45,546 nt of DNA, from assembly GCA_019456255.1 (NCBI GenBank), contig VRUG01000021.1, positions 1 through 45,546 on the forward strand, given 5' to 3'. Numbering within the stretch: the stretch's first letter is position 1; each line of letters starts with the position of its first letter. This DNA comes from Planctomycetota bacterium. Lineage in GTDB: Bacteria > Planctomycetota > Phycisphaerae > Sedimentisphaerales > Anaerobacaceae. Positions 23,418 through 31,392 of this stretch are shown one piece after another. A program made the position numbers and the translations under genes. A model generated the notes under the pieces. It saw nothing but the letters and a program-made list of their open reading frames with translations, had not been told where the DNA came from and did not search any database.

Positions 23418-25654
23418 TGGCGCAGACAATTGATTGCACATTTGCTGGTTTTCATGTTGAATCTGGTGAGTTTTCAATAGTTCAAGGAATTGCGCCAGGC
23501 TCAGGAACGCTGACATTCTCTGACACCAGCTTGGCAATCCCTAAAACTGGTACATTAATTATTGCTGATGGGTTAAATACTAGTTGTCAGATTAATAATA
23601 TTTATGCTGTTAATCCACGCATTGAAGAAGATGCTGTTTCTGGCAAGCAGCTTGTGGTTACAATCTATGATAGGCGTTGGGCTTGGAAGCATAGCTGGGT
23701 TGTGCTAAGAGCAAACACGCCTGACGAGACTGGTGCACCTAAGCAAGTAAAAAATTTGAGTGCGTTGATAGCGTTTTTGATGACACATCTTAATGAGTCT
23801 TTATATGTTATGTCTTCTATTCCTACAGTTTACCCTGAAGTTAATTGGGAATTTGAGAATCCAGCAATTGCATTACAAGAACTTCTAGATAAGTATGGTT
23901 TAGTTGTAGGTTTTGATCCTTCTAATTTTAGTGGTAGAATAACTGTTGGCCCTAAAAATGGATTGAGATCTATGCCGGGAGGTGATTACAGTATAAAGAC
24001 TCTTTCAAATAGTAATGATATTTATCCTACTAATCTTATCCTTTCTGGGAATAGGAAAATTAATCAGAAAACCTTTTTGGGGTTAATACCTGTAGGAGAA
24101 GACACTGATGGTAAGATTAAGCCTATTACAAGTCTTAGCTATGCACCAGCAGATTGGGGCAAGGAGTTAATTGCTTGTTTTACTAATCTATCTACGCTAC
24201 AACAAAGAGAGCTTGCTGAAAAATGTATATTCAAATGGTACCAGATTAACTGGGCAACTTATACAAGAGCTGAGGTGTTACCTTTGTTAAATGAAATTTC
24301 TGCCTTGACAACAGTTGATGGTAATACTGAGCATGACAAACCATATATTCTTGCTGAGAAAACTACTTGGGATGGTACAGAGTTTAAGAATATTGCTAAG
24401 GCAGTGATTAATGAGGGTTACTCGATTGATAAAAAAACTGGTATTGTTAAATTTACAAACCAGAAGGTTAAAGCTACTACTGAAGGAGCAGTAGCTACAG
24501 ACTTTTCAGCTCCAGATATGGACTTAGTGGCAGCTTATGAAGAGAAGGCAGGGGGGGATGAAACAGACTTTATTTATTGGACACGTGCTCTAGCTGGAGG
24601 AACCATTACATTACCAGCTACTTACATAGACAGTTCTATTACTGGTTATTATATTGCAGGAGTTCTTCAAAATTCTGCAGCTCTTGATGCTTATGCTAAT
24701 GCACGATTAGACGAGCTTGATGATTTATATATAGCGACTTTGCCAGAAATCAGAGTTTACCCTGGAACTTGGAACGGCGGTGCTTATGGTAGAATAAGAC
24801 TTATTAATCTTTCTGTTGATGCGCAAGGTGGTGGTGAGGTGGAGGTACAATTAAGTGTTGAAGCACCAAAAGTTGATATGAACACCTATAAGGAAGTTTT
24901 CCAGCAACAACTTGTAGAGCAAAATCTTCAGAGAAAAGCAGAGGACAAACAAACCGCTGATGATAGGAGAAGTGAGTTGGGTGTTAAAAAGGGTAGAAGA
25001 GATATTGGAGAAAATACAGATGCACAACCGTTAACTTGGCTTGGTAAGACTACGAAATCAATAGCGAAAGTTAAGAATGTTAGTGGTCTTCTCATTCCTG
25101 CTAAAAGTGTTTGTGTTGTTACTAGTTATAATACAACAGATAAGTTATGGGAGATTAATAGGAAAAGTGCCTCTACTCCCCCTAGCCAACCTGTTGTAGT
25201 TGTACAAGAAGCAATTCCTATTGGAGCTAATGGTTTAGCTTTTTGGGACGGTTTACATGTTGTTTTAAAGAACGCTGGATACACTGCTACTGTTGGCGAT
25301 ATAGTTAGCCCAAAAACCGGTAATTTTGATGTAGAGAAAGATGCTGCTGGAGAATTAGTAGTTGTAAAAATAAATGTTAATGACCTGTATGTGAAACCAG
25401 TTAGAGGTACTAGTGTTAGGAAGGTCTTTGTTAAGACTACCCCTACTACTACGAAAACGGTAGTATGCTGGCTTTCAGATACAGATGGTGTTGGTGATAC
25501 TATTACAGTTTACTGTGAGATTTCAGAAAGCGGTACAGCGTTAAACGCAGCCATACCTACATTGAAGGATGGCATGTGGTTTTATGCTAAATATAATACT
25601 ACTTCAGGAAACTGGGAAGCACTCTTCCCGTTTACGAAAATGATTATCTGTTAA
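23417..25654 (+). CDS. Putative tail hub/baseplate protein
   Basis: A 745-residue protein, the largest in the genome. The N-terminal third (about 1-250) is beta-rich like tail hub domains; there is a charged helix near residues 495-535 (EVFQQQLVEQNLQRKAEDKQTADDRR), then a Thr/Val-rich C-terminal domain. Its location after the distal tail protein suggests the tail-associated hub. A linked peptidoglycan hydrolase was looked for and not seen. Confidence 0.6.
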   Translation: MAQTIDCTFAGFHVESGEFSIVQGIAPGSGTLTFSDTSLAIPKTGTLIIADGLNTSCQINNIYAVNPRIEEDAVSGKQLVVTIYDRRWAWKHSWVVLRANTPDETGAPKQVKNLSALIAFLMTHLNESLYVMSSIPTVYPEVNWEFENPAIALQELLDKYGLVVGFDPSNFSGRITVGPKNGLRSMPGGDYSIKTLSNSNDIYPTNLILSGNRKINQKTFLGLIPVGEDTDGKIKPITSLSYAPADWGKELIACFTNLSTLQQRELAEKCIFKWYQINWATYTRAEVLPLLNEISALTTVDGNTEHDKPYILAEKTTWDGTEFKNIAKAVINEGYSIDKKTGIVKFTNQKVKATTEGAVATDFSAPDMDLVAAYEEKAGGDETDFIYWTRALAGGTITLPATYIDSSITGYYIAGVLQNSAALDAYANARLDELDDLYIATLPEIRVYPGTWNGGAYGRIRLINLSVDAQGGGEVEVQLSVEAPKVDMNTYKEVFQQQLVEQNLQRKAEDKQTADDRRSELGVKKGRRDIGENTDAQPLTWLGKTTKSIAKVKNVSGLLIPAKSVCVVTSYNTTDKLWEINRKSASTPPSQPVVVVQEAIPIGANGLAFWDGLHVVLKNAGYTATVGDIVSPKTGNFDVEKDAAGELVVVKINVNDLYVKPVRGTSVRKVFVKTTPTTTKTVVCWLSDTDGVGDTITVYCEISESGTALNAAIPTLKDGMWFYAKYNTTSGNWEALFPFTKMIIC

Positions 25655-25656
25655 TA

Positions 25657-26673
25657 ATGGCAAATGAAATAGTAAAAGGTTGTTATAAGGACGGCGAACC
25701 TAAGTTTTACCATGAGTTTGCTGCTAGAGCTTGTCTCTACACTGCCTGCTTAGTTACTGATGGAGGGATTCATGATGGTCAAATACAAGTTACTGTAGAT
25801 AATATAAATTGTGATGACATTTATTATGGCTGTTATGATTCGAGTGGTGAGTTCGAAGTTCTAATGCCAGAGGAATGTAATGGAGGCCATTGTGCAGCTT
25901 GCAGAGATGCTGTTACAGAAGACTGTACTGGTAGGCATGGAGATATGACAATTACTTGCACAAACTTCCAAAATAAGGCGTGTTATAATGACCCTGGTGG
26001 TGGAGTAATTTGTCAGGAATTTTATGATGAATGCTATGAACGTTCAACAGCTCTTGTCCAAGAAATAAATGGAACCCATACTTTAACGTGGATGGGTCAT
26101 ACTGCACCTTGGAATGATGGTTGTTTCTTTTTGACAAAGAAAACTACTGACCCAGATACATTTTATGTTGAAACTTGCGTTTGTGGTGATGGTTGTCATG
26201 AGCCTGCGGGTGGAGGTTGTGTAGCAGATTGTGGGCCCTGTCCCGAGTGTAATAGTGCGATTGGTTGTGGTTGGTGTAAGCAAGGGTATAGTGAAATTTG
26301 GTTTTGGTTGGCTATAGGAACGAGTACTATTCATTTTGCGATATATGGAGATATTTATGGTCCTACAGGACCAGGAGCTAAACGTCTTTGGTCTGAAACT
26401 AGGAATAGAGATGCTGATGGACCGTGTGTTTGTGCTTCAGGCACTGTTGCAGCTACTGATGAAAGTAGGATTGCAACTGGGGAATGGTTTATTGACCCTT
26501 TAGGGAATTTTGCTACATGGGTTCTTTTTACACCATACGTAGAATTAGACGCTGTGTTGCATGTTGTGTTGCCTGTTGGTAAGTGTTATGTTTGTATTTT
26601 AGCTCACACTTCTACTGCGTTAGACGAACCAGGCATAGGCGTGAATTGGGAAACTTATTGGGTGTTAGTATAA
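25657..26673 (+). CDS. Cys-rich tail tip/receptor-binding candidate
   Basis: A 338-residue protein with about 27 Cys, concentrated in residues 60-220 in clusters such as CAAC, CVCGDGC and CGPCPEC, with a Cys-poor beta-rich C-terminal third. It starts 2 bp after the hub gene and is near the end of the tail module, where adhesins lie. The Cys pairs imply disulphides or metal sites stabilising an exposed fibre. No signal peptide. The receptor role is inferred from position. Confidence 0.6.
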   Translation: MANEIVKGCYKDGEPKFYHEFAARACLYTACLVTDGGIHDGQIQVTVDNINCDDIYYGCYDSSGEFEVLMPEECNGGHCAACRDAVTEDCTGRHGDMTITCTNFQNKACYNDPGGGVICQEFYDECYERSTALVQEINGTHTLTWMGHTAPWNDGCFFLTKKTTDPDTFYVETCVCGDGCHEPAGGGCVADCGPCPECNSAIGCGWCKQGYSEIWFWLAIGTSTIHFAIYGDIYGPTGPGAKRLWSETRNRDADGPCVCASGTVAATDESRIATGEWFIDPLGNFATWVLFTPYVELDAVLHVVLPVGKCYVCILAHTSTALDEPGIGVNWETYWVLV

Positions 26674-27071
26674 TGCCTTGTAAAACACCACCTAAAAAAT
26701 TCACGGAGAAATTCATTACTAATAATTGTGGGACTAGAACTAAGCCACTGTGTAAATGGGCTTCTGGGAAAATAAAGTTCTGTGGTTTGCATGGTTGTAA
26801 TATTGGTGAACAGCCTAAAATTATTGTGCCTAGTAAAGAAGTTGTTTATCCAGGTATGGCAAAAATGGGGAAAAGTTTTATTACTGATAGTGCTAAGTTT
26901 ATAAAAGGAGGTATGAAAAGAAGAAGTGTCAAGGAACAACAGAAGTGTTTGAGTATTTGTAAGAAATGTTCAGAATTTGTTGTGCCTGCTATGAGATGTA
27001 GGCAGTGTGGCTGTAGTATGCGATTAAAAGCGAGATGGCCGAGTTCACACTGTAGTTTAGGTAAGTGGTAG
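26673..27071 (+). CDS. Zinc-binding protein with C-terminal CxLGKW motif
   Basis: A 132-residue protein whose ATG overlaps the previous stop (TAATG). The N-terminal part holds several Cys; the C-terminal part has C-x3-C-x2-C ... C-x2-C-G-C ... C-S-L-G-K-W at the very end. This ending is a recurrent signature (usually CPxGKW) of small proteins at the end of phage tail modules. Likely a zinc-stabilised tail-tip or assembly factor. Confidence 0.75.
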   Translation: MPCKTPPKKFTEKFITNNCGTRTKPLCKWASGKIKFCGLHGCNIGEQPKIIVPSKEVVYPGMAKMGKSFITDSAKFIKGGMKRRSVKEQQKCLSICKKCSEFVVPAMRCRQCGCSMRLKARWPSSHCSLGKW

Positions 27072-27073
27072 CA

Positions 27074-27107
27074 TTCAGCGTAACGTGCTCAGCTGAAAAT
27101 ATTTTTT
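27074..27107 (+). terminator. Intrinsic terminator of the tail module
   Basis: TTCAGC (27074-27079) pairs with GCTGAA (27092-27097), followed by AATATTTTTT. It lies 3 bp after the last tail gene. Confidence 0.6.
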
Positions 27108-27126
27108 CCTTAAAATTATTTTTTAG

Positions 27127-27160
27127 TATACGAGAGTATGTTCTTTTTATATAATATAAT
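27127..27160 (+). promoter_or_regulatory. Probable promoter of the second Lys-rich gene
   Basis: Overlapping TATAAT boxes at 27150-27155 and 27155-27160 lie in a very AT-rich stretch. TATACG at 27127 is a weak -35. Upstream, the 17-mer CCTTAAAATTATTTTTT (27108-27124) recurs at 40494-40510, upstream of another promoter. Confidence 0.5.
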
Positions 27161-27190
27161 TATAAATTTAAGGGCTATATTTTAGGAGAC

Positions 27191-27499
27191 ATGATGGCAA
27201 AGAAAAAGAAAAAGGTAAAAGCAGAAAGGAAAGCACGTAAGCTGACGTGCATTGCTTTCCTGCGTGAGCTTTATGGTGATGACAAGAACATCTCCAACGA
27301 AAAGGCTCTTAGCAAGCTTCTGGCTAAGTTTCCGCAGAGCAACGCCGGCGTGAAAAGCATTATCACCTGGAAGAACATGCTGCGGAAAGAGGGATTGGAT
27401 ATCCCTATGAGTCGCGTTGGCAGAAAGACGGCCGAAAAGAAGAAAGGCAGCAAAAAGAAAGTGGCCAAGAAAAAGACCCGTAAAAGGGTGAAGAAATAG
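27191..27499 (+). CDS. Lys-rich putative DNA-binding protein (paralogue of 145)
   Basis: A 102-residue protein, Lys-rich at both ends (residues 2-18 and 76-102), with a central PQS...S...WKN.LRK domain like that of the gene at 145. AGGAGA precedes adjacent ATGs at 27191 and 27194; the second has better spacing. It is transcribed alone between a promoter and a terminator, and its codons are more GC-rich than its surroundings, both signs of high expression. A histone-like or genome-organising role is plausible. Confidence 0.85.
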   Translation: MMAKKKKKVKAERKARKLTCIAFLRELYGDDKNISNEKALSKLLAKFPQSNAGVKSIITWKNMLRKEGLDIPMSRVGRKTAEKKKGSKKKVAKKKTRKRVKK

Positions 27500-27523
27500 G
27501 CCTGAATGCGGCGGACTAAGTGA

Positions 27524-27560
27524 GTAAGGGTGCTACACACGTGGCACTCTTGCTTTTATT
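27524..27560 (+). terminator. Intrinsic terminator
   Basis: GTAAGGGTGCTAC / ACAC / GTGGCACTCTTGC, a 13-bp stem with three wobbles, followed by TTTTATT. It isolates the Lys-rich gene from the metabolism operon. Confidence 0.85.
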
Positions 27561-27597
27561 AACAAAACTAAAAAACCCAGTGAAGTAGGAGAAACTA

Positions 27598-28026
27598 ATG
27601 CAAATCAAGGTTAATAAAAAGCAGGTTAATCAAGCACACCTCAACGCAGACGTTAAGACTGGGGAGATTAAGGCAAGAAGTAATATTGCCTTACCGTACG
27701 AAACACACACAGTAGTTTTTGGAAATTTCAAAGTCAAAGCCAACCAGACTGATTTGGTCATTGTTGCTCTTTGTGAAGCACTCAGACTTAAAGGTATTGT
27801 ATGCCAACAGCTGACGGTGCTTCCTGGAGAAGAGGTTGATGTGAAACTTTGTCTGGTTAATCCTACAACTGCCCAGGTGATGATTGGCAAAGAAGATTTA
27901 GTTGCTACTGTCAGGGCAATCACTGTTCCTAAACAGGAAACAGTAAAGAAAGGTAAGGATGCTGAGACCTCTCAGGACGATACAGAAAACTCGGATGAGT
28001 CAGAAGATTCTGATTCTAACGACTAG
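27598..28026 (+). CDS. Hypothetical protein with acidic tail
   Basis: A 142-residue protein behind AGGAG. The beta-rich body (GNFKVKANQTDLVIVALCEALRLKGI...PGEEVDVKLCLVNPTTAQVMIG) is followed by a Ser/Asp/Glu tail of about 30 residues. First gene of the run leading to the U32 protein and polymerase. No family recognised. Confidence 0.65.
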   Translation: MQIKVNKKQVNQAHLNADVKTGEIKARSNIALPYETHTVVFGNFKVKANQTDLVIVALCEALRLKGIVCQQLTVLPGEEVDVKLCLVNPTTAQVMIGKEDLVATVRAITVPKQETVKKGKDAETSQDDTENSDESEDSDSND

Positions 28027-28054
28027 TTACTAACCATAACACAGGAGTACTGTC

Positions 28055-29179
28055 ATGAAAGGAATAAATATCGGGTGTGACTTCTCGATGCCGCATGTTG
28101 AGGCAATCCAGAGGTTAGTAGAGTATGGCGACGTAAACGGCTGTGATGTTAAGATTACTGGAGTGTATGGCTCACCACGTCATGCAAATCCTTTTGGTAG
28201 TGTAAGACCAATGAAGCGTGAAGTGTTTACGCTATGGGAAGATGTTGTTAGAAATATTGAAAGGTTGCGTGGTGCAGGTCTTGAGATTAATCTGGCAATG
28301 AACTCACTGTTACCTCATTTGAAAGGTGCACAAGATACTTCGAAAATAACTGCTAACATTCTCGACTGCAAGGTAGTGAAGGATGAGTTTATTTCTTTTG
28401 TTGAGAAGTGCCTTCCGCATATTGACAATCTTATTATTGCACATCCTTATTTAATGGACTTACTCCATGAACACTTCTATGGGGATCAGATTGGTATTAT
28501 TGCAAGTACCATTATGAATATACATACGATACCTCAACTACACTGGATAAAGAGTAATTGGGTAAAGGTTAATAAGGTTTGTCCTGCATTATGGAAAAAC
28601 CGTAATATTGATTGGCTGACTGAGGCAAATAGTATCATGCCTTTAGAACTGCTGGTTAATGAGTTCTGTTCAATCGGTGGAGTGGAGTGTGAAGGATTGT
28701 ATCGTCAAGCGTGTTATATGTCACAGTCTCTCGAAATCAAACACTGGAATCCTATGTTAACTTGTTGTATTGCAGAGAGAGCTAAAAAGCCATGGTCATG
28801 GATGATGGCAAGAGTTATCTTACCACAATGGTTGGAATACTACCATGAGACTGCAGGAATACAGCACTTCAAACTAACAGGTAGGACGCACGATGCTGAG
28901 TATCTAGAAGAAGTAGGCAGATATTACCTTGAGGAAGAATTTCATGGTAACGTGCCTGCTTTATGGGGACAGCTTGAGGCTGTACTTAATAGGATAGCTT
29001 GGTCAGAAGAGCAGAAAAAGGCTGCAGCTCGTGTTAATATTCCTGCAGACCTGTTCGATGATATGTTTCATAAATATGCTTTAATGCGCTGTGACCCAGA
29101 TGTTTGTGGAGTTGTCTGTAAGTCATGCGAGAATTATTATAAGGAAGTTATTTTGAAGAAGGTGCAAGATGCCGAGTAA
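28055..29179 (+). CDS. U32-family (UbiU/TrhP/RlhA-like) protein
   Basis: A 374-residue TIM-barrel-like protein. The segment DNLIIAHPYLMDLLHE ... GIIASTIMNIHT ... lines up with the U32 core (D-.-.-I-V-A-D-P ... I-H-A-S-T-Q-.-N). PLELLVNEFC-x6-C then matches the LE-V-.-G-.-.-C-x6-C strand of that family, followed by further Cys (QAC, TCC) and FKLTGR. U32 proteins named 'peptidases' are mostly Fe-S hydroxylases or tRNA/rRNA/ubiquinone modifiers. A phage copy beside DNA-modification-type genes is unusual. Substrate unknown. Confidence 0.72.
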   Translation: MKGINIGCDFSMPHVEAIQRLVEYGDVNGCDVKITGVYGSPRHANPFGSVRPMKREVFTLWEDVVRNIERLRGAGLEINLAMNSLLPHLKGAQDTSKITANILDCKVVKDEFISFVEKCLPHIDNLIIAHPYLMDLLHEHFYGDQIGIIASTIMNIHTIPQLHWIKSNWVKVNKVCPALWKNRNIDWLTEANSIMPLELLVNEFCSIGGVECEGLYRQACYMSQSLEIKHWNPMLTCCIAERAKKPWSWMMARVILPQWLEYYHETAGIQHFKLTGRTHDAEYLEEVGRYYLEEEFHGNVPALWGQLEAVLNRIAWSEEQKKAAARVNIPADLFDDMFHKYALMRCDPDVCGVVCKSCENYYKEVILKKVQDAE

Positions 29180-29549
29180 AGACGAGAATAAACTGAATAG
29201 TAAATTTCATAAAGAAATGGCAGAAACTTTAAGAGAAGCTGCTAGTATTCTGGATGGAAAAACAAGCGATTATGGACACGATAGCTTTCAAGTAGGTGCT
29301 GCCTTTGCTAGTATGATTACTGGAAAAGAAGTTACAGCTACAGAAATAGCTGCTGGTCTTGTTGGTCAGAAAATGGCTAGATATAAGACGTTAATAAATA
29401 GTGATGGAAAACCAGTAAATGAGTCTCTACATGATACGATTGTAGACTGGGTAAACTATATTGTTCTTATGGAAAGAGAGCGAAAGAAAGATGCAGAGCG
29501 CGAGAGACCAAAGCAAGGAGTTCAAGAAAAGCCGGCTTCTCAGGTATAA
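29169..29549 (+). CDS. DUF6378-like protein
   Basis: A 126-residue helical protein with REAASILDGKTSDYGHDSFQVGAAFASMI ... GLVGQKMARYKT...SLHDTIVDWVNYIVLM. It resembles the small DUF6378/MazG-like helical proteins widespread in phages, which are thought to act on nucleotides. It overlaps the U32 gene by 11 bp and the glycosylase gene by 59 bp. Confidence 0.7.
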   Translation: MPSKDENKLNSKFHKEMAETLREAASILDGKTSDYGHDSFQVGAAFASMITGKEVTATEIAAGLVGQKMARYKTLINSDGKPVNESLHDTIVDWVNYIVLMERERKKDAERERPKQGVQEKPASQV

Positions 29550-30147
29550 GGCTTTTAGTCAAGAGACTGGAAGACCTAATACGAAAAAGTTTAAAGAGGT
29601 CAATCTGCTTTTTGACAAGTCAAGACAGCTTAAGAAACTAGGTGTCTTACTTCGTGCTTGTGCTAAATGCACTGACCTCAACGTTCCTGGCGTAACAGAA
29701 TCAGCTCTTGGTTACGGCAACCCAAACTCACAGGTATTCTTTGTAGGGCAATCACTGTGTACTCTGTGTATGGCAACGCAGATACCTTTTACTATGGGTA
29801 GTGGCTACGCAATAGATGCTGCTCTTGCTTTAAGTGGGCTAACAAGGCGTGATGTCTTCATGTCAAGTGTTGTTCACTGCCACCCACTTAAAAATAGGTC
29901 TTCATCGAGTAGGGAGATTAAAAATTGCTTGTTATTCCTTTACAAAGAGATCGAAATAGTGAAGCCCGAAATTATTATTTGTTTGGGGGCTGATGCAGCA
30001 AGGGTAATGAAGAAACAAATCCAGTATATTAAAACTGATGCTGAGGTTGTTAATGTAAAACATCCAGCATCTTTTCTATATAGTAATGGGCCTGGCGTAT
30101 TTGATTGGATTGTTAACCTTAGTATGGAGATGTACAAATGGATATAG
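29491..30147 (+). CDS. Family-4-like uracil-DNA glycosylase, altered active site
   Basis: A 218-residue protein from ATG 29491. It keeps the four Fe-S cysteines of family 4 UDGs (C57, C60, C120, C136), the core VFFVGQ...PFTMGSGYAIDAAL..SGL.RRDVFMSSVVHCHP.KNR, the IKPEIIICLGADAA strand and the HPAS motif (His171). Motif 1, normally GEAPG with the catalytic acid, reads GQSLC here. Either it is a divergent glycosylase with another base preference or a non-catalytic Fe-S DNA binder. It lies upstream of the methyltransferase and polymerase. Confidence 0.8.
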   Translation: MQSARDQSKEFKKSRLLRYKAFSQETGRPNTKKFKEVNLLFDKSRQLKKLGVLLRACAKCTDLNVPGVTESALGYGNPNSQVFFVGQSLCTLCMATQIPFTMGSGYAIDAALALSGLTRRDVFMSSVVHCHPLKNRSSSSREIKNCLLFLYKEIEIVKPEIIICLGADAARVMKKQIQYIKTDAEVVNVKHPASFLYSNGPGVFDWIVNLSMEMYKWI

Positions 30148-31088
30148 ATAAAAAGAGAATTGAATCTTCGATGTGTGAGATGCTGACATTGTATAGACTA
30201 GTACCTATTATGGCTTATCTAGTAGGCAAGGGAGCTAAGAGCAATGATACAATAGCTAAAGCTGGTTGGCAAACACTTGTTTCAGAATTCAGGTCTTGGT
30301 TTAAGTCTGACTTAGAGCAAGAACATGATGCTGTTGAGGAGATCCTGAAACAGTTTCTTGCAGACAATAAAGCTTGGATTCAGTATGTGCTTATGGATAT
30401 GGCTTTCTACGCTAACAAAATATCAGATAGCGCTGGAACAACGAACGCAAAGACTTTGGAGTTAATGCGTGAAGATGCTTACTTGGAAAGGATGAGAGAA
30501 CAACAGAAATTTCTCAGTTGGGATACTAATGCTTTTTATATGCCATTGGTAGGTTGTGAGCATGAAACTGATCCGAAAAGGGTTTTACGAACACTTCTTG
30601 ATATTGGCTGTGGTTATGTGCCTTATGCCGATTTGTTTGGTAAAGCAAACCCTGATAGAATTGCTACTTACTATGGAATTGACAAGCGTTATGTTAAGGA
30701 TTCTATAGATTTTGCTTCTCTACAGAACACGTTCGATTTACGGATAATTAAGGCAGATGTGACAGATCCAGTATCTGATGACCAATGGAAAGATCGACGA
30801 CCTTCAGTACTTTTCTTTGGTGAGTCACTCCACTGTTTTAGCGGTCCGCTTACTTGGCTTAATCACTTCATAAAGAAAATGTCTTCTGTAAAAATAGTTA
30901 TGATCTTGGAACTTGATAATAAGGCAGAATTGGGTTGTGGCTTTGACTTCCACATGCTAATGCATTCAGGTACTAGAACAATAACTGCTGAAGACATGTC
31001 ATATTTTGCGATGGAATTGAGTGCCGAACTTTTAACGATGAGAGCAAGTTCTCAGCATATAATGTATAAATTGGTGTTACATGAATAG
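30138..31088 (+). CDS. SAM-dependent methyltransferase
   Basis: A 316-residue protein. The helical N-terminal 145 residues may be a substrate domain. Then comes a class I SAM fold: motif I LLDIGCGYVPYADLFG, acidic motif II YYGIDKR, motif post-II IIKADVTDP and LFFGESLHCF in place of the D/NPPY of base methylases. Lack of a clear NPPY argues against a standard N6/N4 DNA methylase; C5-type, RNA or small-molecule methylation is open. Overlaps neighbours by 8-10 bp. Confidence 0.75.
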   Translation: MDIDKKRIESSMCEMLTLYRLVPIMAYLVGKGAKSNDTIAKAGWQTLVSEFRSWFKSDLEQEHDAVEEILKQFLADNKAWIQYVLMDMAFYANKISDSAGTTNAKTLELMREDAYLERMREQQKFLSWDTNAFYMPLVGCEHETDPKRVLRTLLDIGCGYVPYADLFGKANPDRIATYYGIDKRYVKDSIDFASLQNTFDLRIIKADVTDPVSDDQWKDRRPSVLFFGESLHCFSGPLTWLNHFIKKMSSVKIVMILELDNKAELGCGFDFHMLMHSGTRTITAEDMSYFAMELSAELLTMRASSQHIMYKLVLHE

Positions 31089-31392
31089 AAGAATCTATAA
31101 GCGAAAGACTAAAGTAGTTAATCTGAGGATTAGTAGACATGACATTTATATTGGCCGAGGTTCTAAATGGGGAAACCCGTTTGTGATAGGCAGGGATGGT
31201 AACCGGGAGGAAGTTATACGGAAATACCGTGAATGGATTCTAGGGAGGACTCCTTCACCGAATCATTCGCTTCCTCCCTCTATTGATGATATTAGAACTG
31301 AACTTATGGGACAACGTCTTGGTTGTTACTGCAAACCACAAGCCTGCCATGGAGATGTGCTTGTTGAAATAGCGGAGGGAAGGTTGGGATGA
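31081..31392 (+). CDS. DUF4326 protein
   Basis: A 103-residue protein closely following the DUF4326 pattern: YIGRGSKWGNPFVIG ... REEVIRKYREWILG ... LMGQRLGCYCKPQACHGDVLVEIA. The conserved C-Y-C-K-P-x-x-C-H-G-D cluster is intact and probably functional (metal or redox). Members are common in phages but uncharacterised. It overlaps the methyltransferase and the HNH gene. Confidence 0.9.
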   Translation: MNRRIYKRKTKVVNLRISRHDIYIGRGSKWGNPFVIGRDGNREEVIRKYREWILGRTPSPNHSLPPSIDDIRTELMGQRLGCYCKPQACHGDVLVEIAEGRLG

